From the NCBI GenBank assembly GCA_014843695.1, contig CM026401.1, forward strand, positions 24,799,376 to 24,863,375: a stretch of DNA of 64,000 bases, in the 5' to 3' direction. The position numbers and the translations under genes are program-made. The stretch comes from Archivesica marissinica (lineage: Eukaryota > Mollusca > Bivalvia > Venerida > Vesicomyidae). Below, one piece after another: positions 21,749 to 32,387 of this stretch (positions are counted from its first letter, which is position 1; every line of letters starts with the position of its first letter). The notes under the pieces were generated by a model, which was not told the origin of the DNA, ran no database searches, and saw only the letters and a program-made list of their open reading frames with translations.

Positions 21749-22400
21749 CACGTAATAACCTCTAAATATTGCGTACAGATTTGGTTGGCATTACACAGGC
21801 CAACCAAGTAGTTTGATAGATCAACATGACTTGAACAAAATTACAAACCTTGGTACACTTCCTGTTCAGCTGCAATCATTGCTAATGATTCTTCCCAATG
21901 CTAGAAATAGTGAAGAGCAAGTATATAAATCACTTGGCAAGTCAATCCCAAAGCAATGCGGTAAAACAAACGTGGCCCTTGTTACTAATCGAGCCCATCA
22001 CTAAGCAGATTTTGTATTTGGGCAGATTTTGTATTTGGGCAGTAAACTTAAATACATAATTCAATGACAATTTCACAATGCCTTATTATATCTTTTTTGT
22101 CTTTTTTGAATCTCAGGTGAGCTAATAAAACAAATGACAATAAACAAACAAGATTCACTTCAATAACCCAGTATCAACATCACTTAAATATAATGCTTGT
22201 AGATAATACAACATCATGAAAACACATCCGTTATGTCTAATTCCGTCAGATCGATAAAAATACTTAAATATAATGGGAAGTTTGACATAACAGATATTGA
22301 CCATATGACCGTTCTCGTATGTAGCCCAGGTCATATTTTATTAAATAATTATGGATGGTACATAAATATATTCCATAACCCACGTACCACCCAATAGTTT
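21749..22400. other. Unassigned intronic sequence
   Basis: No repeat array or transposon end is clear. A plus-strand open frame at 21813-22004 reads somewhat protein-like (TNLGTLPVQLQSLLMI) but has no splice or start context that I trust and no homologue I know. A motif AGTTTGACATAACAG near 22275 resembles a transposon terminus. Confidence 0.3.
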
Positions 22401-22531
22401 TCTCTACATGGCGATGAGGATATATGGTATGGGCAAAGGAGTAGGGGATGCTGCTCCAGGAATCGGAGTGCGGCTCCGAAAAGAATAAAAGAGGGAGGAG
22501 TGTAGTGTATTCCAGTGTGGGTAGAACATCG

Positions 22532-22605
22532 GCCTGGCTAGCTCAATTGGTAGAGCTGTCCGACTAGTGTTCGGGAGGTCGTGGGTTCGAGTACCACGTC
22601 GGGTC
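22532..22605 (+). ncRNA. tRNA-like sequence, probably the head of a SINE or a tRNA pseudogene
   Basis: It folds as a tRNA: a 7-bp acceptor stem (GCCTGGC with GTCGGGT, several G-U pairs), a D-arm GCTC/GAGC, an anticodon stem TCCGA/TCGGG with loop CTAGTGT, and a T-arm GTGGG-TTCGAGT-ACCAC. Box A (TAGCTCAATTGG) and box B (GGTTCGAGTAC) of RNA polymerase III promoters are present. There is one extra base before the anticodon stem and a mismatch in the T stem, the body resembles tRNA-Lys while the loop reads as a Thr-type anticodon, and unique sequence follows without a clear T-run. A SINE head or pseudogene is therefore more likely than a working tRNA. Confidence 0.6.
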
Positions 22606-22866
22606 ACTAACATTTCCGCTCTTTCTTTGCTTGGCCACTTTAATGGCTCCCCGTCGAGAAAGTTCAAGGGATTACAGAACGCCAGAGTTGGCAGAAATAC
22701 AGAATAGTATAGAGTAATAGAGAAACGGCGCGCCAGGAGATATACATGTAATGTAGGGTACCCTAGAAAGGAATGAAAATGGAAGTGATAGATGAAAGGG
22801 AATAAAAGCGGTAATGATTTTAAATGTGGTCATGCGTGTGTGTTTTTTTAAAGTGTTTATTTAAGT

Positions 22867-22929
22867 GTTAAACTCACGAACGCACCCGCAACATTCCAGC
22901 GACTGATGGAAAAATGCATGGGTGATATG
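22867..22929 (+). pseudogene. Ty3/Gypsy reverse transcriptase remnant, segment 1
   Basis: The plus strand reads LTNAPATFQRLMEKCMGDM, the segment before the catalytic box of Gypsy-type reverse transcriptases. It is cut by the SINE at 22930-23218 and resumes beyond it in the same frame after the target duplication. Upstream of 22867 the RT homology is lost, so the 5' part of the retroelement is gone or too decayed to see. Confidence 0.75.
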
Positions 22930-23218
22930 TGTGTTTTACGTTTATTTATCGTCGCTACCGGTTGCCCATATGAGCGACGCCTCCTGAAGAGATTAGTCAT
23001 TTTAGATTTTGGAGGAGAGTGCAATGATACAGACAGAGACCCATTCCAGAGTCTCCTCTGGTTCTTTTAAGTGCACGGTGTAAAGCACCGACACGAGACC
23101 TCGGTTTAACGTCCCATCTGAAAGACTGTTAATTTTATTAGGGTCAGACGGGGAATCGAACCTGCGATCCCTGGATTACCAGTCCAGCGTGTTACCACTG
23201 GACTACAGATCCGTCTGT
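22930..23218 (-). mobile_element. 289-bp tRNA-derived SINE with 13-bp TSD
   Basis: CATGGGTGATATG flanks it exactly (22917-22929 and 23219-23231). On the minus strand it starts with a tRNA-like head: acceptor-like CAGACGG...CCGTCTG, box A TAGTCCAGTGG, anticodon-type hairpin CTGGA-CTGGTAA-TCCAG, and a perfect box B GGTTCGATTCC. The body ends in CGACGATAAATAAACGTAAA with a CA-rich tail. RNA polymerase III would drive it. It sits inside the Gypsy reverse transcriptase. Further copies are at 21677, 32388, 32700 and 32880. Confidence 0.9.
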
Positions 23219-23231
23219 CATGGGTGATATG

Positions 23232-23267
23232 CATCTTAGAGAATGTTTAATTTTCCTGGATGACATA
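23232..23267 (+). pseudogene. Ty3/Gypsy reverse transcriptase remnant, segment 2 (catalytic box, left half)
   Basis: This 36-bp piece continues the RT frame up to the codons for the LDD catalytic box and is then cut by the Tigger element. The matching right half starts at 26057. It lies between two independent insertions, SINE and Tigger. Confidence 0.75.
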
Positions 23268-23770
23268 CAGTCAAACCTGTGCTAACGATCACCTCTTAAT
23301 AGCAACCACCTGTCAACAACGGCCAGTTCAATTCCCCCCGTCCATAATCGTTCTTTAAAAGGCCGTGAATAACGACCACCTGCCGACCGCGACCAGCGGC
23401 CAGTCAAAAGCATTCCAAACTAAGCCAAAATTAACCCCGAACAACGACCGCGTGTCATCATCGGTCACCAATCAAAGGTGTGAAAAATATATGGTCGTTA
23501 GTGCATCAAGTTGTAGACAATTAGCCAAGTGGTATGTCCCCACTGGATTATCGGCCTGTTTGATTAGGTCACTTGATTACATATTTGTTTGTTACCAGTT
23601 CTAATCTTAAAAGGATTATGCATAATTATCGACATCGGCTCTTAATTGAGTAATCACACTTTTATTAACTAACAATTTGTAAATGATGAAATAAAAAGGG
23701 CTGTTGTTTCATTTCCCTTCAAAACACGATTATTTATCGAAGTGCTCATACAATTCATATTAAGTGCAAA

Positions 23771-24395
23771 ATGTCAAAACGGAGGTTCTTAACGTTAGAC
23801 GATCGAGTTAAAGTTATTAAATTGGCGGATAACGGAAAAAGTTGTAGAAATATTGCGGGTGTTTTGTGTGTGGGTAAAACCCAAATTCAAGGAATTCTTA
23901 AACGTAAGCGAGAAATTATGGATGAATATGAACAGAATGTCAACATGGAGTTTAAGCGACCGCGCCGTGCCACTACATACGAGGACATAAATGATCTGTG
24001 TCTCAAATTCTTCAATGAGGCTACAGCAAGGAAAGTGAACGTGTCGGGCCCTATGCTTAAGGAACGTGCATTGCTATATGCTAAGGACTTGACCATGGAT
24101 AACTTTAAGGCGTCCAATGGCTGGCTGAACAGTTTTCTAAAACGGAATAATATAGTGTTCAAGAAGATGTCTGGTGAACGTGGATCTGTTGATCAGAAAG
24201 TTGTTACTGACTGGAAACAGAAACTTCCGTCACTGTGCGAGGGGTTTGAGCCCAAAGACATTTTTAACATGGATGAGACAGGCCTCTTTTACCGGGATTC
24301 CTCAAAGTCGACCTACTTTAGGAAAGGGGAAGACTGTGCTGGTGGAAAGCGCTCCAAAGACCGCATTACAGTTGCGCTATGTGCAAGCATGACTG
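23771..24395 (+). pseudogene. Tigger/pogo transposase, exon 1 (HTH, CENP-B-type domain, first catalytic Asp)
   Basis: The frame from ATG at 23771 starts MSKRRFLTLDDRVKVIKLA, the N-terminal psq/CENP-B-N helix-turn-helix that binds the inverted repeats in this family (residues ~1-50). A second CENP-B-type HTH follows (ALLYAKDLTMDNFKASNGWL, residues ~65-135). IFNMDETGLFY at residues ~160-170 carries the first catalytic aspartate of the DDE/DDD nuclease. The exon ends in ...SMTG, where GTAAAT begins a 469-bp intron (24396-24864). Reading through the intron meets a stop, so splicing is required. The start is chosen because HTH homology begins at once and there is no upstream in-frame candidate. 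The transposase would act in the nucleus, excising and pasting the element at TA sites. Confidence 0.85.
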
Positions 24396-24864
24396 GTAAA
24401 TATATTATAATGAATCTACCTATTAGAATTATCCAGATTTGCCAAACATTTATTCGATTAAATCTTTGAAACAAATATAAAGCCCATATCGAGTGTATAC
24501 TAAGGGACGTAACTCTAACGTAACATGCACACATGGAAAACCACGGCTGTAAAAATCAAATTACAAAATGATATGGTAAAAAACTGATATGATAAAATAT
24601 TTCTAGTGAATTTTCTCTCCGTCTGCAAAAACATGTGCTACTTTAAATTGCCGTGTACCGTCGTTGGTTCTATACATGTCGTGATGGGCTATTATTCATT
24701 TCCTCTGTAGTTGCATATTTTCTGATTGAGAAAATTCGGACTAATGCCAAGTCAAACCAGAAGACGCATAAGTCACACAATGAACAGTTAAATAGAAATG
24801 TCGGTCTGGGTGTATATTTTGCTCCATTAAAGTCTTTGACTTACATTTTATATTTCATTTTCAG
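24396..24864 (+). other. Intron in the Tigger transposase gene
   Basis: It begins GTAAATAT and ends TATTTCATTTTCAG. Removing it joins the split glycine codon of SMTG to EKIKPLVIGKSNKPRC, giving an uninterrupted DDE domain. Introns are uncommon in pogo-like transposases. A Tigger-internal insertion with lucky ends is the alternative, but I see no TIR or TSD. Confidence 0.75.
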
Positions 24865-25687
24865 GAGAGAAAATCAAACCGCTCGTCATAGGGAAATCAA
24901 ACAAGCCGCGCTGTTTCAGCAAATTATCTGTTGACCAGCTGTCAGTCATCTACCGCGCCAACAAGACTGCTTGGATGACATCTTACTTGTATGAGGAGTG
25001 GCTGCGTTACTTTGACCGCCAGATGCAAGGACGTAAGGTACTGTTGTTTGTGGACAATGCACCATCACATAGTGCAGTGAATTTAAGAAATGTAACAGTG
25101 AAAAACTTTCCCACCAATCACTTTCAACCACATATATGTGTCAGCCAATGGACCAGGGAATTATTCAAACACTGAAGTTGAAATATCGCCAGAGACAGTT
25201 GCAGTATGTTGTGAATGTAATGGATAGTAAACCTGGTAAATCCAGACCTGAACTCTTGAAAGAGATCAGCATTCTTGATGCCATCTATTGGATTTCACGA
25301 TCCTGGTCACAAGTGCAGGAAAGCACAATGGTGAAGTGTTTTCAAAGGACTGGGTTCACAGGTGATATTTCTACACTTGTGGTTGCAGTAGATAACGAGG
25401 ACGAAGATGACAACTTCCCGATTCATCTTCATGTGCTAGCAAGGCAATTATTTGACTGTGACCTGCAGCAGCTAATTGACATTGACAAAGAATTTCTCAC
25501 ATGTGACAGTGAAAGTCGTGATTGGGATAGGCCAGCAACCGAATTATTGAGTGAGATAAGCGCAGAAAATGAATCAGATGATGAGGATACTGAATATGAA
25601 AGTGAAAGTAAACCTGTATGTACAATGGAAGAATGTTTCAATTACATTGAGAAACTGAAACAGTTTGCTGCTTCCCAAGGCAAGTGA
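24865..25687 (+). pseudogene. Tigger/pogo transposase, exon 2 (second and third catalytic Asp), frameshifted
   Basis: Exon 2 continues with KPLVIGKSNKPRCFSKL, then LFVDNAPSHSA with the second catalytic aspartate, then, in a shifted frame, CQPMDQGIIQTLKLKYR with the third. The shift occurs at about 25115-25135, between the last two catalytic residues, so no full enzyme can be made. The C-terminal tail is long and acidic (DNEDEDDN, ESDDEDTEYES) and ends at TGA 25685-25687, with a short helical end (CTMEECFNYIEKLKQF). Acidic tails are usual in Tigger-like proteins. Confidence 0.82.
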
Positions 25688-26056
25688 GTAATGTTCGATT
25701 CAGCTGTAGATATGGAGGAAATTTTACTTAAAATGATAACAGACAGTTGTTCTAAACAAACGAAAATCAGTGACTTTTTTCACTAGATAAGATATTCAGA
25801 TACTTCATTATGTGCTAATATCAACTGTATAAATTTTAAAGACTACAATACATTGTACATTATTTATTAAAAATGATAAAATGATACATATACCTGCTAT
25901 TTCTTTCTACACAGTACAGTTTAACATTAGTAAGAAAAGAGAGCCAGTGATTGTATATGAAGATCATGATTGATGACCCTCCGAATAAAGACCACCTCTG
26001 AACAAAGACCACTTTGCCTATTTCCCAAGGCCGGTCTTTGTTCACAGGTTTGACTG

Positions 26057-26964
26057 TACTTATTTTCTCATGAATCTGCATTTGAGGAACACCTAGATTG
26101 GATCGAATCCGTCTTTCAACGGTTGGATCAGCATCACTTGAAGCTTAAACCTTCAAAATGCGAATTCTGCAAGATGTCCATAACTTACTTAGGTCATGTC
26201 GTTTCTGATCAAGGTATTTCTACGGATCCCGGTAAAGTTCCAGCCGTTAAAGATTGGCCAGAATGTCACAATCTGAAATCACTCAGACAATTTCTTGGAT
26301 TTTCGGGCTACTACAGAAAATTTATAAAGGATTACGCCCAGATTGTACATCCGTTAAACTCCTTATTAGAAGGACATGGTTTTAACCAGACAAAATCCAA
26401 GAAGACCAAGACACCCGTTCCATGGATATGGGGTGATGTCCAGCAAACTGCCTTTGATACAATCAAGGACAAATTAACATCACATCCAATCTTGGCATAT
26501 GCAGACTATTCCCTACCTTTTATTCTGCACACAGATGCATCCTCCCTTGGATTAGGAGCAGTGCTGTACCAGGTCCAAGACGGGAAGGAACGTGTCATTG
26601 CATACGCATCACAAAGTTTGAGACCCAGTGAGAATTTATAGCCCTTAAGTGGAACATCACAGATAAATTCCATGACTACTTGTGTGGGAATGACTTTAAG
26701 GTGGTTACTGACAATAATCCCATAACCTACGTCAAAACCTCTGCAAAGGTTGATGCGACCGGCCACCGTTGGCTAGCAGATTTAGCCAATTACAATTTTT
26801 ATATTGAATACCGAAGTGGCAGCCAAAACGGAGACGCAGATGGACTTTCTCATTTTCCAAGAGGAAATGAAAGCGATTTTCCAAGGTGCTTTAAATGCTA
26901 CCCCACTTGTCGACTGTGTATCAGATTTAACAACTCCTCATTCGGCCGATCAGGAGATGTTTGA
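26057..26964 (+). pseudogene. Ty3/Gypsy RT (C-terminal) and RNase H remnant, segment 3
   Basis: Right of the Tigger element the RT frame resumes with the second half of the catalytic box, then, after a one-base insertion near 26071, reads LDWIESVFQRL and LKPSKCEFCKMSITYLGHVV (thumb region), QFLGFSGYYRKFI, and the RNase H start FILHTDASSLGLGAVLY with its first catalytic Asp. A deletion plus frameshift at about 26640 is followed by VVTDNNPITYV (RNase H) and YRSGSQNGDADGLSH. Homology stops near 26964; no integrase or LTR is seen. The element is a dead fragment of a Ty3/Gypsy pol gene. Confidence 0.88.
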
Positions 26965-28076
26965 ATGAGTGAACTCTAGCAGAACTAATTATGTGCACTT
27001 CCCGCTGAATGGTTGCATTTCTCTAACACTTCTTATCTACTCGTCATCAGGATAGGTTTTACAACTAAAATAAACTGTATTAAATCAAATATACAGCGAC
27101 TGTAGAAATAAATGCCATCAAGACTCTAGTAATGTGTGGTTTTTATATTCTTATTTTAAGTTGTAAATATGTATATTATTTGCAATGATTGAAATGTGTA
27201 AGGAGTACCATTATTTGGAGAGAATGTTTATGTTTATATTCTTTTTATTACAGGCTTTCTTTTTCTTTATCTCTGTGAACGAATATATATTGGATTGAAC
27301 CGAGTTTAGCTAGTCAAATATAACCCCGGGGACACGGAGATCACAGGTCTTACCCCATTTTACATTTATCACATAATACATCATTTTCCAAGTTGTCATA
27401 CTAAATGCAGCACATACATGTAAATAACAGTTATATACGAAATGGTGATAAAAAATCGCTGATGTAATAATGGTGCATTAACGGTGTAGTAATAAACTGA
27501 TACTTGATTAAATAGTCTGCTGTAATCTGTTGAATTTAAACATGTCATTTTGCACTATTTATTGACAAGTTAAAAGTCAAACAAACTGATTAATTAGAAT
27601 TATTACAATGAGTTGTTTATACAATTATTGCTTAATTGCTGATAAGTAGTGTAGTAAACATATTGTAATTACTGTTAAGGTAAACATCGTTCGCTATCTT
27701 TATTGATTGTTTGCACCGCATGCACAGCGATATGTCTTTGATCAGATAAATTTGCCGAATGAAAGTCTCACTTCGGCGGCAAGCTGACACTTTGACATAA
27801 CAAGTGTGAAATACTGACTATTTATACTTAAGGGACCAAAAAATAAATTTGACAAACGGAGCCAGTTATATGTAAAATGATAGTACACGAAATGTGACTT
27901 TGACCCGACTTCAAGGTGACCGGAGAATTTGACATAATCGACTTTGATATAATAAATGTAGACTGTACATGTATCTGAGAGGAATCAAACCTTACCTCAC
28001 TTTAGTAGCAAGTACAACATCATTACATCGCTTAACCCTGTTACCATAGAAACCAATAATATCCCAAATACTAAAC
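26965..28076. other. AT-rich intronic sequence, little structure
   Basis: No gene is supported on either strand. A run ending in AATGTAGACTGTA at about 27972 (reverse complement TACAGTCTACATTTATTATA) with GACATAA motifs near it looks like one terminus of a pogo-like element. I could not find its partner. Confidence 0.4.
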
Positions 28077-28262
28077 CTGTTCCAGGCAACTCTGCTTTCC
28101 TTCCACTGTGGACATGTGTACATCCAACATGTCCTCGGTCTGTGAGATGTTGCTTTTCATATTACATATTGTGAGATCCTTAGTGAGACTACGACGTAGT
28201 GTGATGTCACGCTGCAACTCTTGTACAGACTGCTTCAAGCCATCAATGCAACCCATCAGCTC
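28077..28262 (-). CDS. Internal exon of minus-strand host gene, 62 codons, coiled-coil-like
   Basis: Acceptor TATTCTCTCTGTAG precedes 28262 and donor GTTTAG follows 28077. The exon is exactly 186 bp and begins and ends on codon borders, which matches the complete codon left by the exon at 33713-33896. It encodes ELMGCIDGLKQSVQELQRDI, then TLRRSLTKDL and NISQTEDMLDVHMSTVEGKQ, a helical, charged sequence with heptad-like leucines. The first ~37 bases and the acceptor are repeated twice more upstream (68-bp unit), and a decayed copy sits at 29902-29950. Splice-site evidence, phase and protein-like composition agree; the protein itself is unknown to me. Confidence 0.72.
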
Positions 28263-28430
28263 CTACAGAGAGAATACGCTACACTCATAGATACAGACTG
28301 CTTCAAGCCATCAATGCAACACATCAGCTCCTACAGAGAGAATACGCTACACTCATAGATACAGACTGCTTCAAGCCATCAATGCAACCCATCAGCTCCT
28401 ACAGAGAGAATACGTTACACTCATAAATAC
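28226..28430 (-). repeat. 68-bp triplication of a 3' splice site and exon start
   Basis: The unit runs from the first ~37 bases of the exon at 28077-28262 through its TCTCTCTGTAG acceptor and ~31 bases of intron. TCCTAC marks recur at 28261, 28329 and 28397, exactly 68 bp apart. Copies are nearly identical (one G/T change), so the event is recent. Use of an upstream copy of the acceptor would add 68 bases and shift the frame. Confidence 0.85.
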
Positions 28431-28466
28431 CATATAGGTTGATATCATGATGTAACTAGAAAAAAT

Positions 28467-29535
28467 ACATATGTCTCCCGACACTCACTGTTGCTTCAGT
28501 GGAGCAATAAACACATGTCTCCCGGCACTCACTGTTGCTTCAGTGGAGCAATAAACACATGTCTCCCCACTCACTGTTGCTTCAGTGGAGCAATAAACAC
28601 ATGTCTCCCGGCACTCACTGTTGCTTCAGTGGAGTAATAAACACATGTCTCCCCACTCACTGTTGCTGCAGTGGAACAATAAACACATGTCTCCCGGCAC
28701 TCACTGTTGCTTCAGTGGAGTAATAGACACATGTCTCCCGGCACTCACTGTTGCTGCAGTGGAACAATAAACACATGTCTCCCCACTCACTGTTGCTTCA
28801 GTGGAGTAATAGACACATGTCTCCCGGCACTCACTGTTGCTCCAGTGGAGTAATAGACACATGTCTCCCGGCACTCACTGTTGCTTGAGTGGAGCAATAA
28901 ACACATGTCTCCCCACTCACTGTTACTTCAGTGGAGCAATAAACACATGTCTCCCGGCACTCACTGTTGCTCCAGTGGAGTAATAAACACATGTCTCCCG
29001 GCACTCACTGTTGCTTGAGTGGAGCAATAAACACATGTCTCCCCACCCACTGTTACTTCAGTGGAGTAATAAACACATGTCTCCCGGCACTCACTGTTGC
29101 TTGAGTGGAGCAATAAACACATGTCTCCCCACTCACTGTTACTTCAGTGGAGCAATAAACACATGTCTCCCCACTCACTGTTGCTTCAGTGGAGCAATAA
29201 ACACATGTCTCCTGGCACTCACTGTTGCTTGAGTGGAGTAATAAACACATGTCTCCTGGCACTCACTGTTGCTTCAGTGGAGCAATAAACACATGTCTCC
29301 CCACTCACTGTTTCTCCAGTGGAGTAATAGACACATGTCTCCTCACTCACTGTTACTTCAGTGGAGCAATAAACACATGTCTCCCCACTCACTGTTTCTC
29401 CAGTGGAGTAATAGACACATGTCTCCTCACTCACTGTTGCTTCAGTGGAGTAATAAACTCATGTCTCCCCACTCACTGTTGCTTCAGTGGAGTAATAGAC
29501 ACATGTCTCCCCACTCACTGTTACTTCAGTGGACA
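28467..29535. repeat. 42/44-bp minisatellite, about 25 copies
   Basis: The unit is GTTGCTTCAGTGGAGCAATA / AACACATGTCTCCCGGCACT / CACT. A form lacking GG is 42 bp (CCCCACTCACT). CCGG and CTGG alternate. On the minus strand each unit has ACA followed by GTGAGT, a consensus-like donor, but I found no exon at its high-coordinate end. Confidence 0.95.
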
Positions 29536-29901
29536 ATAAAAGCATGGTAGTGCAATATATGAAGTCATAGCAATAAAAAGACATGTATGTAGCATTATGT
29601 AGTTTTGGAGATAAAGCTTTGAGTTATAAAAATGTTTAAATGGCCATAAATCTACTAAAATTCATCCAACCAGAATGGGGTTACAATATTCAAAACTGGG
29701 CATCCTGCCAAGTTTGGTGAATATCCAATTAGGGTTTTTTGGAGATGAAGCACGGATAAGCGGAATGGTGGTACAATATGCAGAACTAGACATCATACCG
29801 ATGTTTCCTGCCAAGTTTGGTGAAAATCCAATAAGGGGTTATGGAGAAGCGCGGACAAACGGTAATGGGAAAAACAATATGTTTCCCTCCATTAGAATAG
29901 A
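29536..29901. other. Unique spacer between two arrays
   Basis: Nothing coding is supported. A ~30-bp motif occurs twice as an imperfect duplicate (CTGCCAAGTTTGGTGAATATCC near 29704 and CTGCCAAGTTTGGTGAAAATCC near 29810 share most bases). The plus-strand open frame starting at 29675 is mostly array. Confidence 0.45.
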
Positions 29902-29950
29902 CATAATTCTTGTAGAGACTGCTTCCAGCCATCAAGGCAACCCATCAGTT
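29902..29950 (-). pseudogene. Decayed copy of the start of the 28.1-kb exon
   Basis: On the minus strand, CTGATGGGTTGCCTTGATGG then CTGGAAGCAGTCTCTACAAG matches the exon start at 28262 with about four differences in 40. The AG acceptor is lost here and the match ends soon after. The 29-bp array begins directly at its 5' side. Confidence 0.65.
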
Positions 29951-29956
29951 ATTACA

Positions 29957-32140
29957 TACAGCGAGTGTCAGAACTCACCCAGTTACATAGTCAGTGTCAG
30001 AACTCACCAAGTCATACAGCAAGTGTCAGAACTGACCCAGTTACACAGTCAGTGTCAGAACTCACCAAGTCATACAGCGAGTGTCAGAACTCACCAAGTC
30101 ATACAGCGAGTGTCAGAACTCATCCAGTTACATAGTCAGTGTCAGAACTCACCAAGTCATACAGCGAGTGTCAGAACTCACCAAGTTACACAGTCAGTGT
30201 CAGAACTCACCAAGTTACAGTCAGTGTTAGAACTCACCAAGTTACAGTCAGTGTCAGAACTCACCAAGTTACAGTCAGTGTTAGAACTCACCAATTCATA
30301 CAGCGGGTGTCAGAACTCACCAATTCATACAGCGAGTGTCAGAACTCACCCAGTTACACAGTCAGTGTCAGAACTCACCAATTCATACAGAGAGTGTTAG
30401 AACTCACCCAGTTACACAGTCAGTGTCAGAACTCACCAATTCATACAGCGAGTGTCAGAACTCACCCAGTTACACAGTGAGTGTCAGAACTCACCAATTC
30501 ATACAGAGAGTGTCAGAACTCACCAAGTTACATAGTCAGTGTCAGAACTCACCAAGTTACACAGTCAGTGTCAGAACTCACCAATTCATACAGCGAGTGT
30601 CAGAACTCACCATGTCATACAGTGAGTGTTAGAACTCACCAAGTCATACAGTGAGTGTCAGAACTCACCCAGTTACATAGTCAGTGTCAGAACTCACCAA
30701 GTCATACAGCGAGTGTCAGAAATCACCCAGTTACACAGTCAGTGTCAGAACTGACCAAGTCATACAGCGAGTGTCAGAACTGACCAAGTTACACAGTCAG
30801 TGTCAGAACTCACCAAGTTACAGTCAGTGTTAGAACTCACCAAGTTACAGTCAGTGTCAGAACTCACCAAGTTACAGTCAGTGTTAGAACTCACCAATTC
30901 ATACAGCGGGTGTCAGAACTCACCAATTCATACAGCGAGTGTCAGAACTCACCCAGTTACACAGTCAGTGTCAGAACTCACCAAGTTACAGTCAGTGTCA
31001 GAACTCACCAAATTACACAGTCAGTGTCAGAACTCACCAAGTCATACAGAGAGTGTTAGAACTCACCAATTCATACAGCGGGTGTCAGAACTCACCAATT
31101 CATACAGCGAGTGTCAGAACTCACCCAGTTACACAGTCAGTGTCAGAACTCACCAAGTTACAGTCAGTGTCATAACTCACCAAATTACACAGTCAGTGTC
31201 AGAACTCACCAAGTCATACAGAGAGTGTTAGAACTCACCAATTCATACAGCGGGTGTCAGAACTCACCAATTCATACAGCAAGTGTCAGAACTCACCAAG
31301 TCATACAGCGAGTGTCAGAACTCACCAATTCATACAGCGAGTGTCAGAACTCACCAAGTCATACAGCGAGTATCAGAACTCACCAAGTCATACAGCGAGT
31401 GTCAGGACTCACCCAGTTATAAAATGAGTGTCAGTATTCACCATGTCATACAGTGAGTGTCAGAACTGACCAAGTCATACAGCGAGTGTCAGGACTCACC
31501 CAGTTATAAAATGAGTGTCAGAACTCACCATGTCATACAGTGAGTGTCAGAACTGACCAAGTCATACAGCGTGTGTCAGAACTCACCAAGTCATACAGCG
31601 AATGTCAGGACTCACCAAGTCATACAGCAAGTGTCAGGACTCACCAAGTCATACAGAGTGTGTCAGAACTCCACACGTCACAAGGAGAGTATTCAGAACT
31701 CACCATGTCATACAGCGAGTGTCAGAACTCACCATGTCATACAGCAAGTAACAGAACTCACTAAAATGTCATACAATGAGTGTCAGAACTCACCAAGTCA
31801 TAGAGCGAGTATCAGAACGTACCAAATCATAGAGTGTCAGACCTCACCAAGTCATAGAGCGAGTTTCAGAACTAGCCAAGTCATACAGTGAATGTCAGAA
31901 CTCACCAAGGCATACTTTGAGTGTCAGAACTCACCAAGTCATACAGAAAGTGTCAGAACTCACCTAATCTTACAGACAGTGTCAGAACTCACCAAGTCAT
32001 ACAAGTGTCAGAATTCAGTCATACAGCAAGTGTCAGAACTCAGCTGTCAGAACTCACCAAGGCATATGATGAGTGTCAGAACTCACCAAGGCATATGATG
32101 AGTGTCAGAACTCACCAACTTATATGATAAGTGTCAGAAA
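29957..32140. repeat. 29/27-bp minisatellite, about 75 copies
   Basis: The unit is GTGTCAGAACTCACCAAGTC plus ATACAGCGA, with forms CCCAGTTACACAGTCA and AAGTTACAGTCA. CGAG, CAAG and TGAG alternate at one site. Blocks of several variants recur (about 30.2-30.45 and 30.8-31.1 kb). On the minus strand every unit holds TTG followed by GTGAGT, a strong donor-like motif. Long plus-strand frames here are repeat artefacts. Confidence 0.95.
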
Positions 32141-32387
32141 TTTGATTATTGAGAAGATAATCAAGTTGCTAAAATATTTGTGCACTTACAATATTGCTTC
32201 CTGCTGTGTTTTAGAACATTTCTAGATGTCAGGATCGGCTCAAAAATGAACATAAAAATATTCATGCTACCATCCATACTCGACAATTTTATACCCATAT
32301 TTTGGTCTTAGAATTAGGGACACGTTTTATTAGCAGATACTCAATGTTACCCCAAAATTACAGAGGTCAAAATTAGCTATTCGGCAT
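32141..32387. other. Unique spacer, no feature seen
   Basis: AT-rich intron sequence; no exon or repeat recognised. Confidence 0.4.

Larger units (their letters stand above)
23268..26056 (+). mobile_element. 2789-bp pogo/Tigger-type DNA transposon
   Basis: Terminal inverted repeats CAGTCAAACCTGTG are perfect over 14 bp at both ends and are flanked by TA (23266-23267 and 26057-26058). Subterminal regions on both sides carry repeated GACCACCT motifs. Inside is a plus-strand transposase with one intron (23771-25687). The copy is nearly intact, so insertion is fairly recent, but a frameshift near 25.12 kb disables the gene. It is inserted in the catalytic motif of the Gypsy reverse transcriptase. 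A non-autonomous relative is at 46424-47526. Confidence 0.92.

Noticed and set aside
22532..22605. A functional tRNA gene
   Set aside because: One extra base before the anticodon stem, a mismatch in the T stem, many G-U pairs and a body/anticodon mismatch point to a SINE head or pseudogene.
22404..22667. Minus-strand protein containing GTRTHDLPNTSRTALPIE
   Set aside because: It is the antisense translation of the tRNA-like/SINE sequence, a well-known kind of spurious prediction.
29675..32127. Repeat proteins on the plus strand (SELTQLHSQCQNSP-like)
   Set aside because: The frames follow the 29/27-bp minisatellite and shift between overlapping frames; they are not genes.
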